Below are positions 39,362-47,382 of a DNA stretch of 61,940 nucleotides, piece after piece; position 1 is the stretch's first letter; every line of letters begins with the position of its first letter. A model generated the notes under the pieces. It saw only the letters and a program-made list of their open reading frames with translations. It ran no database searches and was not told the DNA's origin. A program made the position numbers and the translations under genes. The DNA is from JAKSPM01 sp964450645 (GTDB lineage: Bacteria > Bacillota > Clostridia > Oscillospirales > Oscillospiraceae), in NCBI GenBank assembly GCA_964450645.1, contig CAYVEB010000006.1:1-61940 (forward strand), in the 5' to 3' direction.

Positions 39362-40615
39362 TTAACTTCCGTAAATGGTTCCGTTGACGCCCAGTTCCGC
39401 TCCAACCACCGCCGAATCGACCTCGCCGTACCAGTCCGGGTACAGCAGCTTGCCGAAGCACAGCTGATAGTACAGCTGCTCGCTCGGCCCGCCGTAGACA
39501 GCCGCCGAGGGGACGATTAAAATCCGTCTGCCGGGAAAGCGCGCGGCCATTGCGCTGTAGTCCCCGGCGGCGGAACCCATATCGAAGACAAATTTTACGA
39601 GGACGTCGGGATTCTTTTCATTGACCCATTCGTCCGTGACGCTCGTGCTGTCCGCATTGACGGCGACGTTGTAGGTGCCGGTCGCCGCAAGTAGGGAGCA
39701 GTAGTTGGCGGTCTCATGGTCGGAGAACTCCACATAGACGGAAACCTCCTGGCAGGCGTACACCTGCTGGGTAATATTTTGCAGCGTAAAGGTCCAGAAA
39801 GCGAAGGGATCGTAATTCCACTGGGCGAAAAGGGTTTGATCCCGCCCGGCGGAGAAGACGTCGGTTTCGGCTACTTGAGCGCCGTCCTCGGTGAACCAGC
39901 CCAGAAAGTCATAACCCGGACGGGTGGGCAGGGGCAATTCGCCGTAGTATTCGCCATCATAGATGGTTCGGGAGTCCTCGCCGCTGCTCAACCGCCCGCC
40001 TTGGGCGTCAAAGTTCAGCGTGTAGGCCTGGCGCTCGCTCCAGTGGGCGTAGAGGGTGTGGTCGCCGGATTGCGTGACCACCGTCTGTTCCGTAATGGCG
40101 GTACCGCCGTTTCGGGTGAGGTACCAGCCCGTGAAGCGATAGCCGCTGCGATAGGCAGCCGGGAGCGCGCCGTAGGGCTGGCCAGCCTGAACCAGCAGGC
40201 TCGGCGTATCACATGTTCCACGGTTGGGATCCAGCGTGACCACCAGGTCGCCGGAAGCCTGCGTGGGTTCCGGCTCGGTTGGTTCCGCCGGAGCGGCGGA
40301 ACCTGTGTCCGGGCCGGGCGCGGAGGAATCTGAAACCGGTGCGGGAACGGTGGCGGAAGAAACCTCTGCCGTCTGGGTAGATTGGTCGGCGGATTCGGTG
40401 GGATCCGCCGACGGCTCGGTGGGCGTCGCAGTCTCTACCGTAGGGGACTGCGTAGGAGGCTCGGCGGGAGGTTCGGAGGGAGGTTCGGTCGGCTCCGTCT
40501 GCTGAATTACTTCGTCTGCCGTCAGGGCGGTGATAATTCTGCGCCGCCCGCACCCGGTCAGGACGAGGGCCGTGCTCAGGCATAGGAGACTGAAAACAAG
40601 AAATTTCTGCCGCAT
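39362..40615 (-). CDS. Lipoprotein with InlB-type B-repeats
   Basis: From about 40615 the protein begins MRQKFLVFSLLCLSTALVLT and then GC, a lipoprotein signal with cleavage before Cys. A long Pro/Glu/Thr/Ser-rich spacer follows (about residues 35-120, PTEPPSEPPAEPPT). Two Listeria-Bacteroides (InlB B) repeats come next: LDPNRGTCDTPSLLV ... YRFTGWYLTRNGG and LNFDAQGGRLSSGED ... YDFLGWFTEDGAQ, each ending LYAHW or LFAQW. The C-terminal 150 residues have no name I recognise. Surface display and adhesion-like roles are typical of such proteins. A GCAGGAG site precedes it. The start coordinate may be off by one base. Confidence 0.75.
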   Translation of the reverse strand: MRQKFLVFSLLCLSTALVLTGCGRRRIITALTADEVIQQTEPTEPPSEPPAEPPTQSPTVETATPTEPSADPTESADQSTQTAEVSSATVPAPVSDSSAPGPDTGSAAPAEPTEPEPTQASGDLVVTLDPNRGTCDTPSLLVQAGQPYGALPAAYRSGYRFTGWYLTRNGGTAITEQTVVTQSGDHTLYAHWSERQAYTLNFDAQGGRLSSGEDSRTIYDGEYYGELPLPTRPGYDFLGWFTEDGAQVAETDVFSAGRDQTLFAQWNYDPFAFWTFTLQNITQQVYACQEVSVYVEFSDHETANYCSLLAATGTYNVAVNADSTSVTDEWVNEKNPDVLVKFVFDMGSAAGDYSAMAARFPGRRILIVPSAAVYGGPSEQLYYQLCFGKLLYPDWYGEVDSAVVGAELGVNGTIYGS

Positions 40616-40631
40616 AAAAATTCTCCTGCAA

Positions 40632-41879
40632 TCAATATAAGGCTTTTTGATAGCGAATCCGCAAGCGCTGCAGTCGGGTGGCACGGGCCCACATAGCGGC
40701 GGTGAAGTCACTCAGATAGTCGCGCATCGCGCCGCGCTGTGCCTCGGTCATGGGATGGCTGCTGAACGCTGCCTCCTGCCAGAGGGGAAGGATGTTGGAA
40801 AACGAATTAACAAATTCTTGCGGAAGCTGGGTGGCCAGGTAATCCGGATAATCCCGGAAAGGAATGTTGCCGGGGCGCAGCCCCAACATAGGAAACCACT
40901 TAAGCACATAAACAAACATCGCGCTGATCGCGTCCGCACAATTTTCTCCGTCCCATCCGGCACGGTTGGCCGCCAACCGTTTTCGCCGCCGGTCCTGGAA
41001 AATGGCCGGGACGAACAAAATGAGCAGTACAACGACGATGATCAGAATCAGCGTCATTGTGGACGTCCAGACAAACGGTACGGTCTGCGGCAGCTCAGAA
41101 GAAGGCCGCGGCGGGTCAGGGGTCTGCTGCGGCGCCTCGCTTGGCGTTTGAACCGGATCCAAGGTCTGGTAGGCGACCGTGTGCAGCGCCAACTGGTCGC
41201 GCAGGATGTCGTCTACCCTGGAAACCGCGGGCAGTTCCTGCGGATAAAGCCCATAGCAAGTCAACGCCACGACGGCCAGGGCGAATATCGCTGGCCAGAA
41301 CCCTCCGCGCACGCTCAGCGCAACGCTGAAAGCAGCGACCGCCACGATCCAGCCAAAGGCGGGAGACACGCCCAGATATGCTACGGAAAGCGCGAATCCG
41401 CCAAAGCCCAGCAGTCCAACCAGGCCGGGGGCTGATGACAGCGCCAGGCACCCCAACCCTATCGCCGCCGAAAGCAGCGCCGCGGCGATACGCATACAAG
41501 CAGTCTCCGCCTGAGCTGAGAGGGTGAGCGCGAACAGGTCATATTCATAGGCCTGCTCCGCCGCGCTGCGGATAAACAGCCGGTTTAGCCCGAGCAGAAC
41601 GCCCGAACGGGCGCTTTCCCATCCCAGCAGCACGACGGCGACAAACGCCAGCGCTGGCAGCAAAAGCCATCCGCGACGCTTGCGCAGAACGGGAAGTAAG
41701 AATACGACGGCGGAACCCGCCAGACAAAACGGCCAGACGGCCCACTCCCGGAGCATACTGCAAATCGCGCCCCACAGCGCCGCGCACATGCCAAACAGCA
41801 GCGCGGCGGTTCGCCAATACCGGGATTTGGAGGGGGCCTTGGCCTGAAAGCGCAGGCCGTCAGTTTGTGTTGTAGTCAT
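40632..41879 (-). CDS. Polytopic membrane protein of the MoxR-DUF58 operon
   Basis: The 415-aa protein has about eight hydrophobic segments in its first 215 residues (LFGMCAALWGAICSML, LLLPALAFVAVVLLGW and others), a Pro/Ser/Gln-rich extracytoplasmic stretch (about 245-275), one more membrane segment (TLILIIVVVLLILFVPAIF) and a cytoplasmic tail. This is the frame of TgpA-like proteins that normally carry a transglutaminase core in the extracytoplasmic part, but here only about 60 residues remain and no Cys-His-Asp triad is visible. It ends the operon after MoxR and DUF58 genes. Confidence 0.6.
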   Translation of the reverse strand: MTTTQTDGLRFQAKAPSKSRYWRTAALLFGMCAALWGAICSMLREWAVWPFCLAGSAVVFLLPVLRKRRGWLLLPALAFVAVVLLGWESARSGVLLGLNRLFIRSAAEQAYEYDLFALTLSAQAETACMRIAAALLSAAIGLGCLALSSAPGLVGLLGFGGFALSVAYLGVSPAFGWIVAVAAFSVALSVRGGFWPAIFALAVVALTCYGLYPQELPAVSRVDDILRDQLALHTVAYQTLDPVQTPSEAPQQTPDPPRPSSELPQTVPFVWTSTMTLILIIVVVLLILFVPAIFQDRRRKRLAANRAGWDGENCADAISAMFVYVLKWFPMLGLRPGNIPFRDYPDYLATQLPQEFVNSFSNILPLWQEAAFSSHPMTEAQRGAMRDYLSDFTAAMWARATRLQRLRIRYQKALY

Positions 41880-41882
41880 AGA

Positions 41883-43037
41883 TCAAATTTCCATACGAGA
41901 AAGGGAATCGGCGTATTGCGCCGCATCGTAACAGGCCAAATAGGTGCCGTCCGGCTGTAAACCCGCGTCGAGCGGATAGGGCAGCAGCTGCAAAACGTGG
42001 TTGCCGTTGTATAACCCTGCGGCCTCCGGCTGCAATTGCGGCGTCAGCACCACCACGTGCCCGTACGCACAGTGGGGCTGCTCCTGGCAAAAGCAGGCTG
42101 TCACGGCCTCTCCCTCCCGCGCTTGGGGGACGGCGAGCAGGCGCCGCAAGGCAGCGTCCAAATCCTGCTGGGTTTGCAGGGGTTCCAGAGCCAGCGCGCC
42201 AGTTTGCGGCTCGTTCCAGCCGAGCGCCGGCGCAATACCGGCGTCCAGCAGATCCGTGCACAAAGATCCGGCAATTTCCACCATGGCGTCCGCCACCTGG
42301 GGCGCGCACCCTTGGGGCAGGATCGATTCCACCAAAATTAAAACCGGACGCCGCACCGGCAGACCAAATTCCCGCACCAGCAGGTGATCGGTCTTCTGCG
42401 ACAGCTTCCAGTGGATGGCCTTGATGGAGTCGCCGGGCTGATACTCCCGGATCTGCAGCGTTTCGCTGGGATCGCTGCCGGGGCGGCGGGGATCGTATTG
42501 GTCGCTGTCCGGCTGGCTGACGCCGCCGGGGGACAAGACCGGCTCCAACGGGCACAAGGTGGGCCAGACGGTCGCGTACCGCGGCTGCGGAAGCGGCAGC
42601 TTCCAGCACGTGAGACCGAAGCTGTCCAAAACGTTCAGCGCGCCGCAGCGGATTTGGAGCCGTCCGCAGAACTGCGCGTCCAGAGAAAAGTCAATTTGTT
42701 TTGTTTTTCGTGCGCCGACGGTTTGCTCCAGGGGGAATTGGACGCTTTCCCCGGTGCGCAAATTGTCCGCCTGGAGCCAACCTTGTAGGTGAGCGGACAA
42801 AATCCCACGGTTTTGGACGGTGAGACGCCCATCCGCCCGCGTGCGCTTGGCGACGGACGCGGGAAAGGAAAGGGCGATGGAGATGCGCCGCGCGCCCAGC
42901 GCGGCCCGCAAAATTGCAAGGCCGGGGATCAAAATAGCGGCGCACAGGACGCTGAGCGTCCCCGCGTTGTTTTCAAACAGATAGAGGATCCCGGCCAGCG
43001 CCGCGAAGGCCAGCCAGGCCAGACGCCGTTTTCCCAT
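41883..43037 (-). CDS. DUF58-domain protein
   Basis: The start at 43037 (MGKRRLAWLAFAALAGILYL) follows the MoxR stop by 5 bases. Two N-terminal membrane segments are followed by a beta-rich part and the DUF58 core containing REYQPGDSIKAIHWKLSQK and LLVREFGLPVRR, the diagnostic (R-E-Y-x-x-G-D-x-x-R/K-x-I-x-W) motif. DUF58 proteins resemble von Willebrand A domains and act with MoxR ATPases in complex assembly. A longer N-terminal reading would overlap moxR and has no ribosome site. Confidence 0.85.
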   Translation of the reverse strand: MGKRRLAWLAFAALAGILYLFENNAGTLSVLCAAILIPGLAILRAALGARRISIALSFPASVAKRTRADGRLTVQNRGILSAHLQGWLQADNLRTGESVQFPLEQTVGARKTKQIDFSLDAQFCGRLQIRCGALNVLDSFGLTCWKLPLPQPRYATVWPTLCPLEPVLSPGGVSQPDSDQYDPRRPGSDPSETLQIREYQPGDSIKAIHWKLSQKTDHLLVREFGLPVRRPVLILVESILPQGCAPQVADAMVEIAGSLCTDLLDAGIAPALGWNEPQTGALALEPLQTQQDLDAALRRLLAVPQAREGEAVTACFCQEQPHCAYGHVVVLTPQLQPEAAGLYNGNHVLQLLPYPLDAGLQPDGTYLACYDAAQYADSLSRMEI

Positions 43038-43042
43038 AGCGG

Positions 43043-43981
43043 TTACCGCACGGCGTAGGGAACCGGCACCTGCTCCAGGAGCCGCTGCAAAACGGCCTGC
43101 GTGGAGACGCGTTCGGTTTTTGCGGCATGGCTGAGGAGGATACGGTGAGCGCAAACGTCGGTGAAGATATCCCGCACATCCTCCGGCAAAACATAATCGC
43201 GGCCGCGCACATACGCGCAGGCGCGGGCCATCCGGCTGATGGCGATCGCGCCACGGGGGCTGATGCCCAGGGAGATATACGGGTGCTCCCGGGAGGCGAT
43301 GGACAGACGCGTGATATAGGCGAGTACCTCGTCTTTCAAGGTGACGGCCATGGCCTCCCGCTGCATTTGCAAAATCTGCTGCCGGGTGACAACGCCCTGT
43401 ACCTGCTCAAGGGGGTTGTCGGTCTGCCGGTCGCGGATAATGGCCATCTGGCTTTCAAAGTCGGGATAGCCGATCGTCAGGCGCACCAAAAAGCGGTCCA
43501 ACTGGGCCTGCGGAAGGGACTGCGTTCCGGCGGTTCCCACCTGATTTTCCGTGGCGATGACCACAAAGGGGTCTTCCAGCGGGTGCACCTGACCGTCGAC
43601 GGTCACCTGCCGCTCCTCCATCGCCTCCAAAAGGGCGGACTGGGTTTTGCTGGAGGTGCGGTTGATCTCGTCCGCCAGCAGAAGATTGGCGCCGATAATT
43701 GCGCCCGGCATGTATTGCAGCTGCCCAGTCTGCTTTTGATAGATGCTGTAGCCCACGATGTCGGACGCAAGCAGGTCGGGCGTAAATTGAATCCGGCGGT
43801 AGGTAAGGCCCAGCGCCCGGCTCAGCGCCAGGGCCAGGGTGGTTTTGCCCACGCCGGGTACGTCGTCGAGCAGAATGTGCCCGTCGGACACGATCGCCAT
43901 CAGTACCTTTTCAATGACAGCCCGCTTGCCGACAATGGCCTTCTCCACCTGGGAAAGTATGTTCGTTACCTGGTTGTGCAT
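43043..43981 (-). CDS. MoxR-type AAA+ ATPase
   Basis: The start at 43981 (MHNQVTNILSQVEKAIVGKR) has AGGAGGAACGCC upstream. The 312-aa protein has Walker A (DDVPGVGKTTLA), Walker B (LLADEINRTSSKTQSALLEA), sensor 1 (FVVIATENQ) and the arginine-finger region LDRFLVRLTIGYPD. MoxR ATPases act as chaperones for metal- or vWA-containing complexes. It leads a three-gene reverse-strand operon with DUF58 and a membrane protein. Confidence 0.92.
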   Translation of the reverse strand: MHNQVTNILSQVEKAIVGKRAVIEKVLMAIVSDGHILLDDVPGVGKTTLALALSRALGLTYRRIQFTPDLLASDIVGYSIYQKQTGQLQYMPGAIIGANLLLADEINRTSSKTQSALLEAMEERQVTVDGQVHPLEDPFVVIATENQVGTAGTQSLPQAQLDRFLVRLTIGYPDFESQMAIIRDRQTDNPLEQVQGVVTRQQILQMQREAMAVTLKDEVLAYITRLSIASREHPYISLGISPRGAIAISRMARACAYVRGRDYVLPEDVRDIFTDVCAHRILLSHAAKTERVSTQAVLQRLLEQVPVPYAVR

Positions 43982-44081
43982 GGCGTTCCTCCTGATTTCA
44001 TTGCAGATATTATATCCTAATTTCCGCGCGGGCGCAACCCCTCCCTGGGGATGAATTGCCGAAAATATCCCCCCTGTAGGG

Positions 44082-44225
44082 TTGCATCTATGGCGGAATT
44101 TGTTTATAATAATGTCTGCTGAATGAACCGCCAAGCGGCCTGTTCGCGTGGCATATGCCGCGCAAGTTCACAAATCCGGTCAGGGTGGCCAAATTTATGG
44201 CATTCAGCCATCGTTACAATGATAT
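44082..44225 (+). ncRNA. Dispersed promoter-plus-hairpin element, copy 2, leading into ECF genes
   Basis: TTGCAT (44082-44087), 17 bases, TATAAT (44105-44110) form the promoter. Bases 44100-44124 are identical to 4102-4126. CCGC/GCGG (44128-44138) and GCGTGGCA-TA-TGCCGCGC (44146-44163) form hairpins matching those of copy 1, with a C-G pair replaced by T-G. A CGTTACAAT box follows near 44212. The transcript would run 130 bases to the ecfA start, so here the element is an mRNA leader. Between the hairpins and the box this copy is about 23 bases longer. Confidence 0.5.
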
Positions 44226-44244
44226 TCGCGGCGAGGTTCATCGG

Positions 44245-45084
44245 ATGATCCAGGCAAAAGATCTTCTTTTTTCATATGAATATCCAGGCAGCCCCCGCCG
44301 CGCGCTGGATGGCGTGTCCATGCAGATCGATGCGGGAGAGCTTGTCGTTCTGCTGGGATGCAACGGCAGCGGGAAATCGACGCTCCTCAGGCATTTCAAT
44401 GGGTTGCTTCCGCTGCAGAGCGGGCAGCTGCGCGTGGCGGGCCTGGACGCGTCGAAGCCGGAGCATGTGTGGGAGCTTCGGCGCAAGGCGGCGATGGTGT
44501 TTCAAAACCCGGATAACCAGTTTGTCTCCAGCGTGGTCGCGGAGGATGTGGCGTTTGGCCTGGAGAACTATCAGGTGCCGCGCGAGCAGATCCCAGGCCG
44601 GGTGCGGGCGGCGCTGGAGCTGGTGGGGATGGGAGGATTCGCGTCCCGCGCGCCGCACACGCTCTCCGGCGGGCAAAAGCAGCGAGTGGCGCTGGCCGGT
44701 GTGCTGGCGCTGGAGCCGGACATCTTGCTGCTGGACGAGGTGACGTCTATGCTGGACCCGCAGGGCCGGGAAGAAGTGCTGGCCGTGATCCAAAATCTTC
44801 ATCGGGCGGGGAAGACCATTGTGATGGTGACGCACGATGTCGAGGAGGCCCTTTTGGCCGACCGGGTGTATCTGCTGCATAAGGGAAAGATACGCGCCAG
44901 CGGCACGCCAAGGCAGGTGCTGACCAACGGCGCGCTTTTGCGCGAGGTAGGGATTTTGCCGCCTTTGTCTGTGCGGCTGTTTGAGGATTTTGCAGAAAGG
45001 GGAATCCGGCTGCCCGGCTGCCCGCTGGGGCAGAAGGAAGCGGTTGCGAGTTTATGGCGTTATCTGTCGAATCAGTCACAGTGA
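44245..45084 (+). CDS. ECF transporter ATPase EcfA1 (first module)
   Basis: The start at 44245 (MIQAKDLLFSYEYPGSPRRA) follows GAGG. The protein has Walker A (LLGCNGSGKSTLLRHFNGLL), the ECF-type Q-loop VFQNPDNQFVSSVVAEDVAF, signature LSGGQKQRVALAGVLAL and Walker B (ILLLDEVTSMLDPQGRE). VFQNPDNQ marks the A1-type energising subunit of ECF importers. It overlaps the next ATPase by 31 bases and forms a four-gene operon with A2, T and an S component. Confidence 0.93.
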   Translation: MIQAKDLLFSYEYPGSPRRALDGVSMQIDAGELVVLLGCNGSGKSTLLRHFNGLLPLQSGQLRVAGLDASKPEHVWELRRKAAMVFQNPDNQFVSSVVAEDVAFGLENYQVPREQIPGRVRAALELVGMGGFASRAPHTLSGGQKQRVALAGVLALEPDILLLDEVTSMLDPQGREEVLAVIQNLHRAGKTIVMVTHDVEEALLADRVYLLHKGKIRASGTPRQVLTNGALLREVGILPPLSVRLFEDFAERGIRLPGCPLGQKEAVASLWRYLSNQSQ

Positions 45085-45914
45085 CCTTCCGCGCCGGGAT
45101 GGCGCGAACCACGGCGCTGCGCCAGGTCAGCTTGACAATTTCCAAGGGGACGATTGTCGGCGTCATGGGTCACACCGGGTGCGGCAAGACCACGCTGCTG
45201 CAGCTGTGCGCCGGCCTGCTCCGACCAAGCGAGGGGACGGTGCTGCTGGACGGTGAGGATATTTTTTCCCCGCGCTACGACCGCGGCCGCCTGCGCCGCC
45301 GGTTGAGCATGGTATTTCAGTACCCGGAGTGCCAGTTGTTTGCAACGACGGTGGAAAAGGATGTGGCTTTCGGCCTCAAGCACGCGGGGATGTCCCAGGA
45401 GGAAGTCTCGCGGCGGGTGGATTGGGCGCTTTCCACGGTGGGATTTGCGCCGGAAACGGTGCGCCCCCTGTCACCGATGCGGCTGTCCGGCGGGGAAAAG
45501 CGGCGGGTGGCGATCGCCGGATGCCTGGCGACACAGCCGGAATACCTGCTGCTGGATGAACCGTTTGCCGGTCTGGATCCCATGGGCCGGGAGGAGTTTC
45601 AAAATCTGCTGATACGGCTGAACCGGGAGCGCGGGATGACAGTGGTGCTGGTGTCCCACAGCGCGGACTGCCTTGCCGCGTGCGCCGGACGGCTGGTGGT
45701 GCTGGAGGACGGACGCCTGGCGGCGGACGGGACGCCGGCGCAACTTTTCGCGGACACGGCGCTGCTGGAGCGCTGCCATCTTGCGGCCAGCCAAAGTTAT
45801 CGCATTTCGGCGCTGCTGCGGGCGCGCGGCGCCAAGCTGCCGGAGGATACCGTTACCTATCCGCAGCTGCTCGACGCGCTGCTGCGGGCGGGGAAGGGCG
45901 GTGGCGCGCCGTGA
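45054..45914 (+). CDS. ECF transporter ATPase EcfA2 (first module)
   Basis: The 286-aa protein has Walker A (MGHTGCGKTTLLQLCAGLL), VFQYPECQLFATTVEKDVAF (the A2-type Q-loop, FQYPE), LSGGEKRRVAIAGCLA and LLLDEPFAGLDPMGREE. Starting inside ecfA1, it is translationally coupled. Its stop overlaps the GTG start of the T component. A1/A2 heterodimers drive the T/S membrane unit. Confidence 0.93.
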   Translation: MALSVESVTVTFRAGMARTTALRQVSLTISKGTIVGVMGHTGCGKTTLLQLCAGLLRPSEGTVLLDGEDIFSPRYDRGRLRRRLSMVFQYPECQLFATTVEKDVAFGLKHAGMSQEEVSRRVDWALSTVGFAPETVRPLSPMRLSGGEKRRVAIAGCLATQPEYLLLDEPFAGLDPMGREEFQNLLIRLNRERGMTVVLVSHSADCLAACAGRLVVLEDGRLAADGTPAQLFADTALLERCHLAASQSYRISALLRARGAKLPEDTVTYPQLLDALLRAGKGGGAP

Positions 45915-46690
45915 CCGGGCAATATTTTTATGGCGATTCCGTTGTACATCGCTGGGGCGCGCGGGGAAAGTTCTATGGTTTTTTGTGCATGACGGCGGCT
46001 ACGGTTCTGGCCCGCACGGCGGCGGGGTATGCGCTGCTGGTGCTGGTAACGGCGGGGTTGCTCTGGCTGTCGAGACTGCCGTGGGATGTGACGCTGGGCG
46101 CCGTGCGGCGCATGACGTGGTTCTTCGTTGTAATTTTTTTGCTCAACACGCTGTTTTACAGCAGCGACGAGCCAATCGCCCAATGGTGGATTTTCCAGCT
46201 GTCGGCGGAGGGAATGCTGCAAGGCGCGAATATTGTGGCGCGGGTTGTGATCATTTTGATTTTGAGCAATTTGCTCACGGCGACGACGCGTCCGCTGGAA
46301 CTGATGGCGGGCATCGAAAGCCTGCTGCGTCCGCTGCGGCTGTTTCGGGTGCCGGTGGAGCAGGTGGCCATGATTTTGTCCGTGGCGCTGCAATTTATTC
46401 CCACGCTGCAGGAGCAGGCCGATACCATCCGCAAGGCCCAGACGGCCCGAGGCGCGCGGTTTGAAAGCCGCCACATTCTGGACCGGGCGAAGTCTATGGG
46501 CGCATTGGTGACGCCGGTGTTTTTGTCCGCGTTTCAGCGGGCGGACGAACTCTCCCTGGCCATGGAGGCCAGAGGCTACCGCGATGCCAAACAGCGGACG
46601 AAAAAGAGACGTGAGCCTTTGACCTGGCAGGAGTGGGGCTTAGTGCTGGCGGGCGCCGCAGTGTGCGGACTTGAGCTGATTTTGCGATAA
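45911..46690 (+). CDS. ECF transporter transmembrane component EcfT (first module)
   Basis: GTG at 45911 overlaps the ecfA2 stop (GTGA). The 259-aa protein has about six hydrophobic segments and the two coupling-helix motifs of EcfT, KAQTARGARFES (about 178-189) and SLAMEARGYRDAKQRT near the end, each with the Ala-Arg-Gly triplet that docks on the ATPases. It binds a substrate-specific S component, which is encoded next. Confidence 0.9.
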   Translation: MTGQYFYGDSVVHRWGARGKFYGFLCMTAATVLARTAAGYALLVLVTAGLLWLSRLPWDVTLGAVRRMTWFFVVIFLLNTLFYSSDEPIAQWWIFQLSAEGMLQGANIVARVVIILILSNLLTATTRPLELMAGIESLLRPLRLFRVPVEQVAMILSVALQFIPTLQEQADTIRKAQTARGARFESRHILDRAKSMGALVTPVFLSAFQRADELSLAMEARGYRDAKQRTKKRREPLTWQEWGLVLAGAAVCGLELILR

Positions 46691-46706
46691 ATAAGGAGGA
46701 TTGCCT

Positions 46707-47249
46707 ATGAATACATTTTCATCTGTGAAAAAATCCATCATTTGCGCGATCTGCATTGCGCTGTGCTACGCGCTGCCGATGGCGTTTCACGCCATCGGGG
46801 CCGGAATGGTGTTCAACCCTATCCACATCCCGGTGCTGCTGTGCGGCCTGATCTGCGGCGGCTCCTACGGCCTGCTGTGCGGCCTGGCCGGCCCGGCGAT
46901 TTCCTGCATTTTGACCAGTATGCCCACGGTAGCCGCGCTGCCGGCCATGATGGTGGAGCTGGCCGTGTACGGCCTCGTGTCGGGGCTGATGATGAAGGTG
47001 CTGCGCACAAAAAATACATATGTGGATTTGTATGGAGCTTTAATCGTGGCCATTGTCTGCGGCCGTGTGGCGGCGGGCGTTGCCAAAGCGCTGATTTTTA
47101 CAGGCGGCGGGCAGTATTCCTTCACGGCGTGGGTATCCGGGTATGTGGTCACGTCCTGGCCGGGCACGGTTATCCAACTGGTGTTCATCCCGAGCATCGT
47201 GTTCTTGCTGATGAAAGCGCGCCTGATCCCAGAACGGTATCCCAAATGA
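46707..47249 (+). CDS. ECF transporter substrate-binding (S) component
   Basis: AAGGAGGATTGCCT precedes the ATG. The 180-aa protein has six hydrophobic segments (CAICIALCYALPMAFHAIGA, IPVLLCGLICGGSYGLLCGL and so on) and the polar N-terminus found in S components. HIPVLLCGLICGG is the recurrent H-x-P-x-x-L-x-G-x-x-x-G pattern of the general ECF S family. The vitamin or metal it carries cannot be told from sequence; the neighbouring genes give no pathway. It ends the operon at a strong terminator. Confidence 0.85.
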   Translation: MNTFSSVKKSIICAICIALCYALPMAFHAIGAGMVFNPIHIPVLLCGLICGGSYGLLCGLAGPAISCILTSMPTVAALPAMMVELAVYGLVSGLMMKVLRTKNTYVDLYGALIVAIVCGRVAAGVAKALIFTGGGQYSFTAWVSGYVVTSWPGTVIQLVFIPSIVFLLMKARLIPERYPK

Positions 47250-47278
47250 GCGAAGACATCCCGGAAGGCACAAAATAT

Positions 47279-47306
47279 TGACGCCCTGCCAATCGGCAGG
47301 GCGTCA
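47279..47306 (+). terminator. Terminator of the first ECF operon
   Basis: TGACGCCCTGCC pairs exactly with GGCAGGGCGTCA (4-base loop). Confidence 0.85.
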
Positions 47307-47318
47307 GCTTTCTAAAAA

Positions 47319-47346
47319 TGGGGCGGAGGGAATTCCCTCCGCCCCA
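47319..47346 (-). terminator. 28-bp perfect palindrome, terminator of the PpiC-like gene
   Basis: TGGGGCGGAGGGAA and its exact complement meet without a loop; on the reverse strand a TTTTTA run follows. Confidence 0.85.
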
Positions 47347-47382
47347 AAGCGCGTTTACAGCACCATTTCATTCGAAATCATA

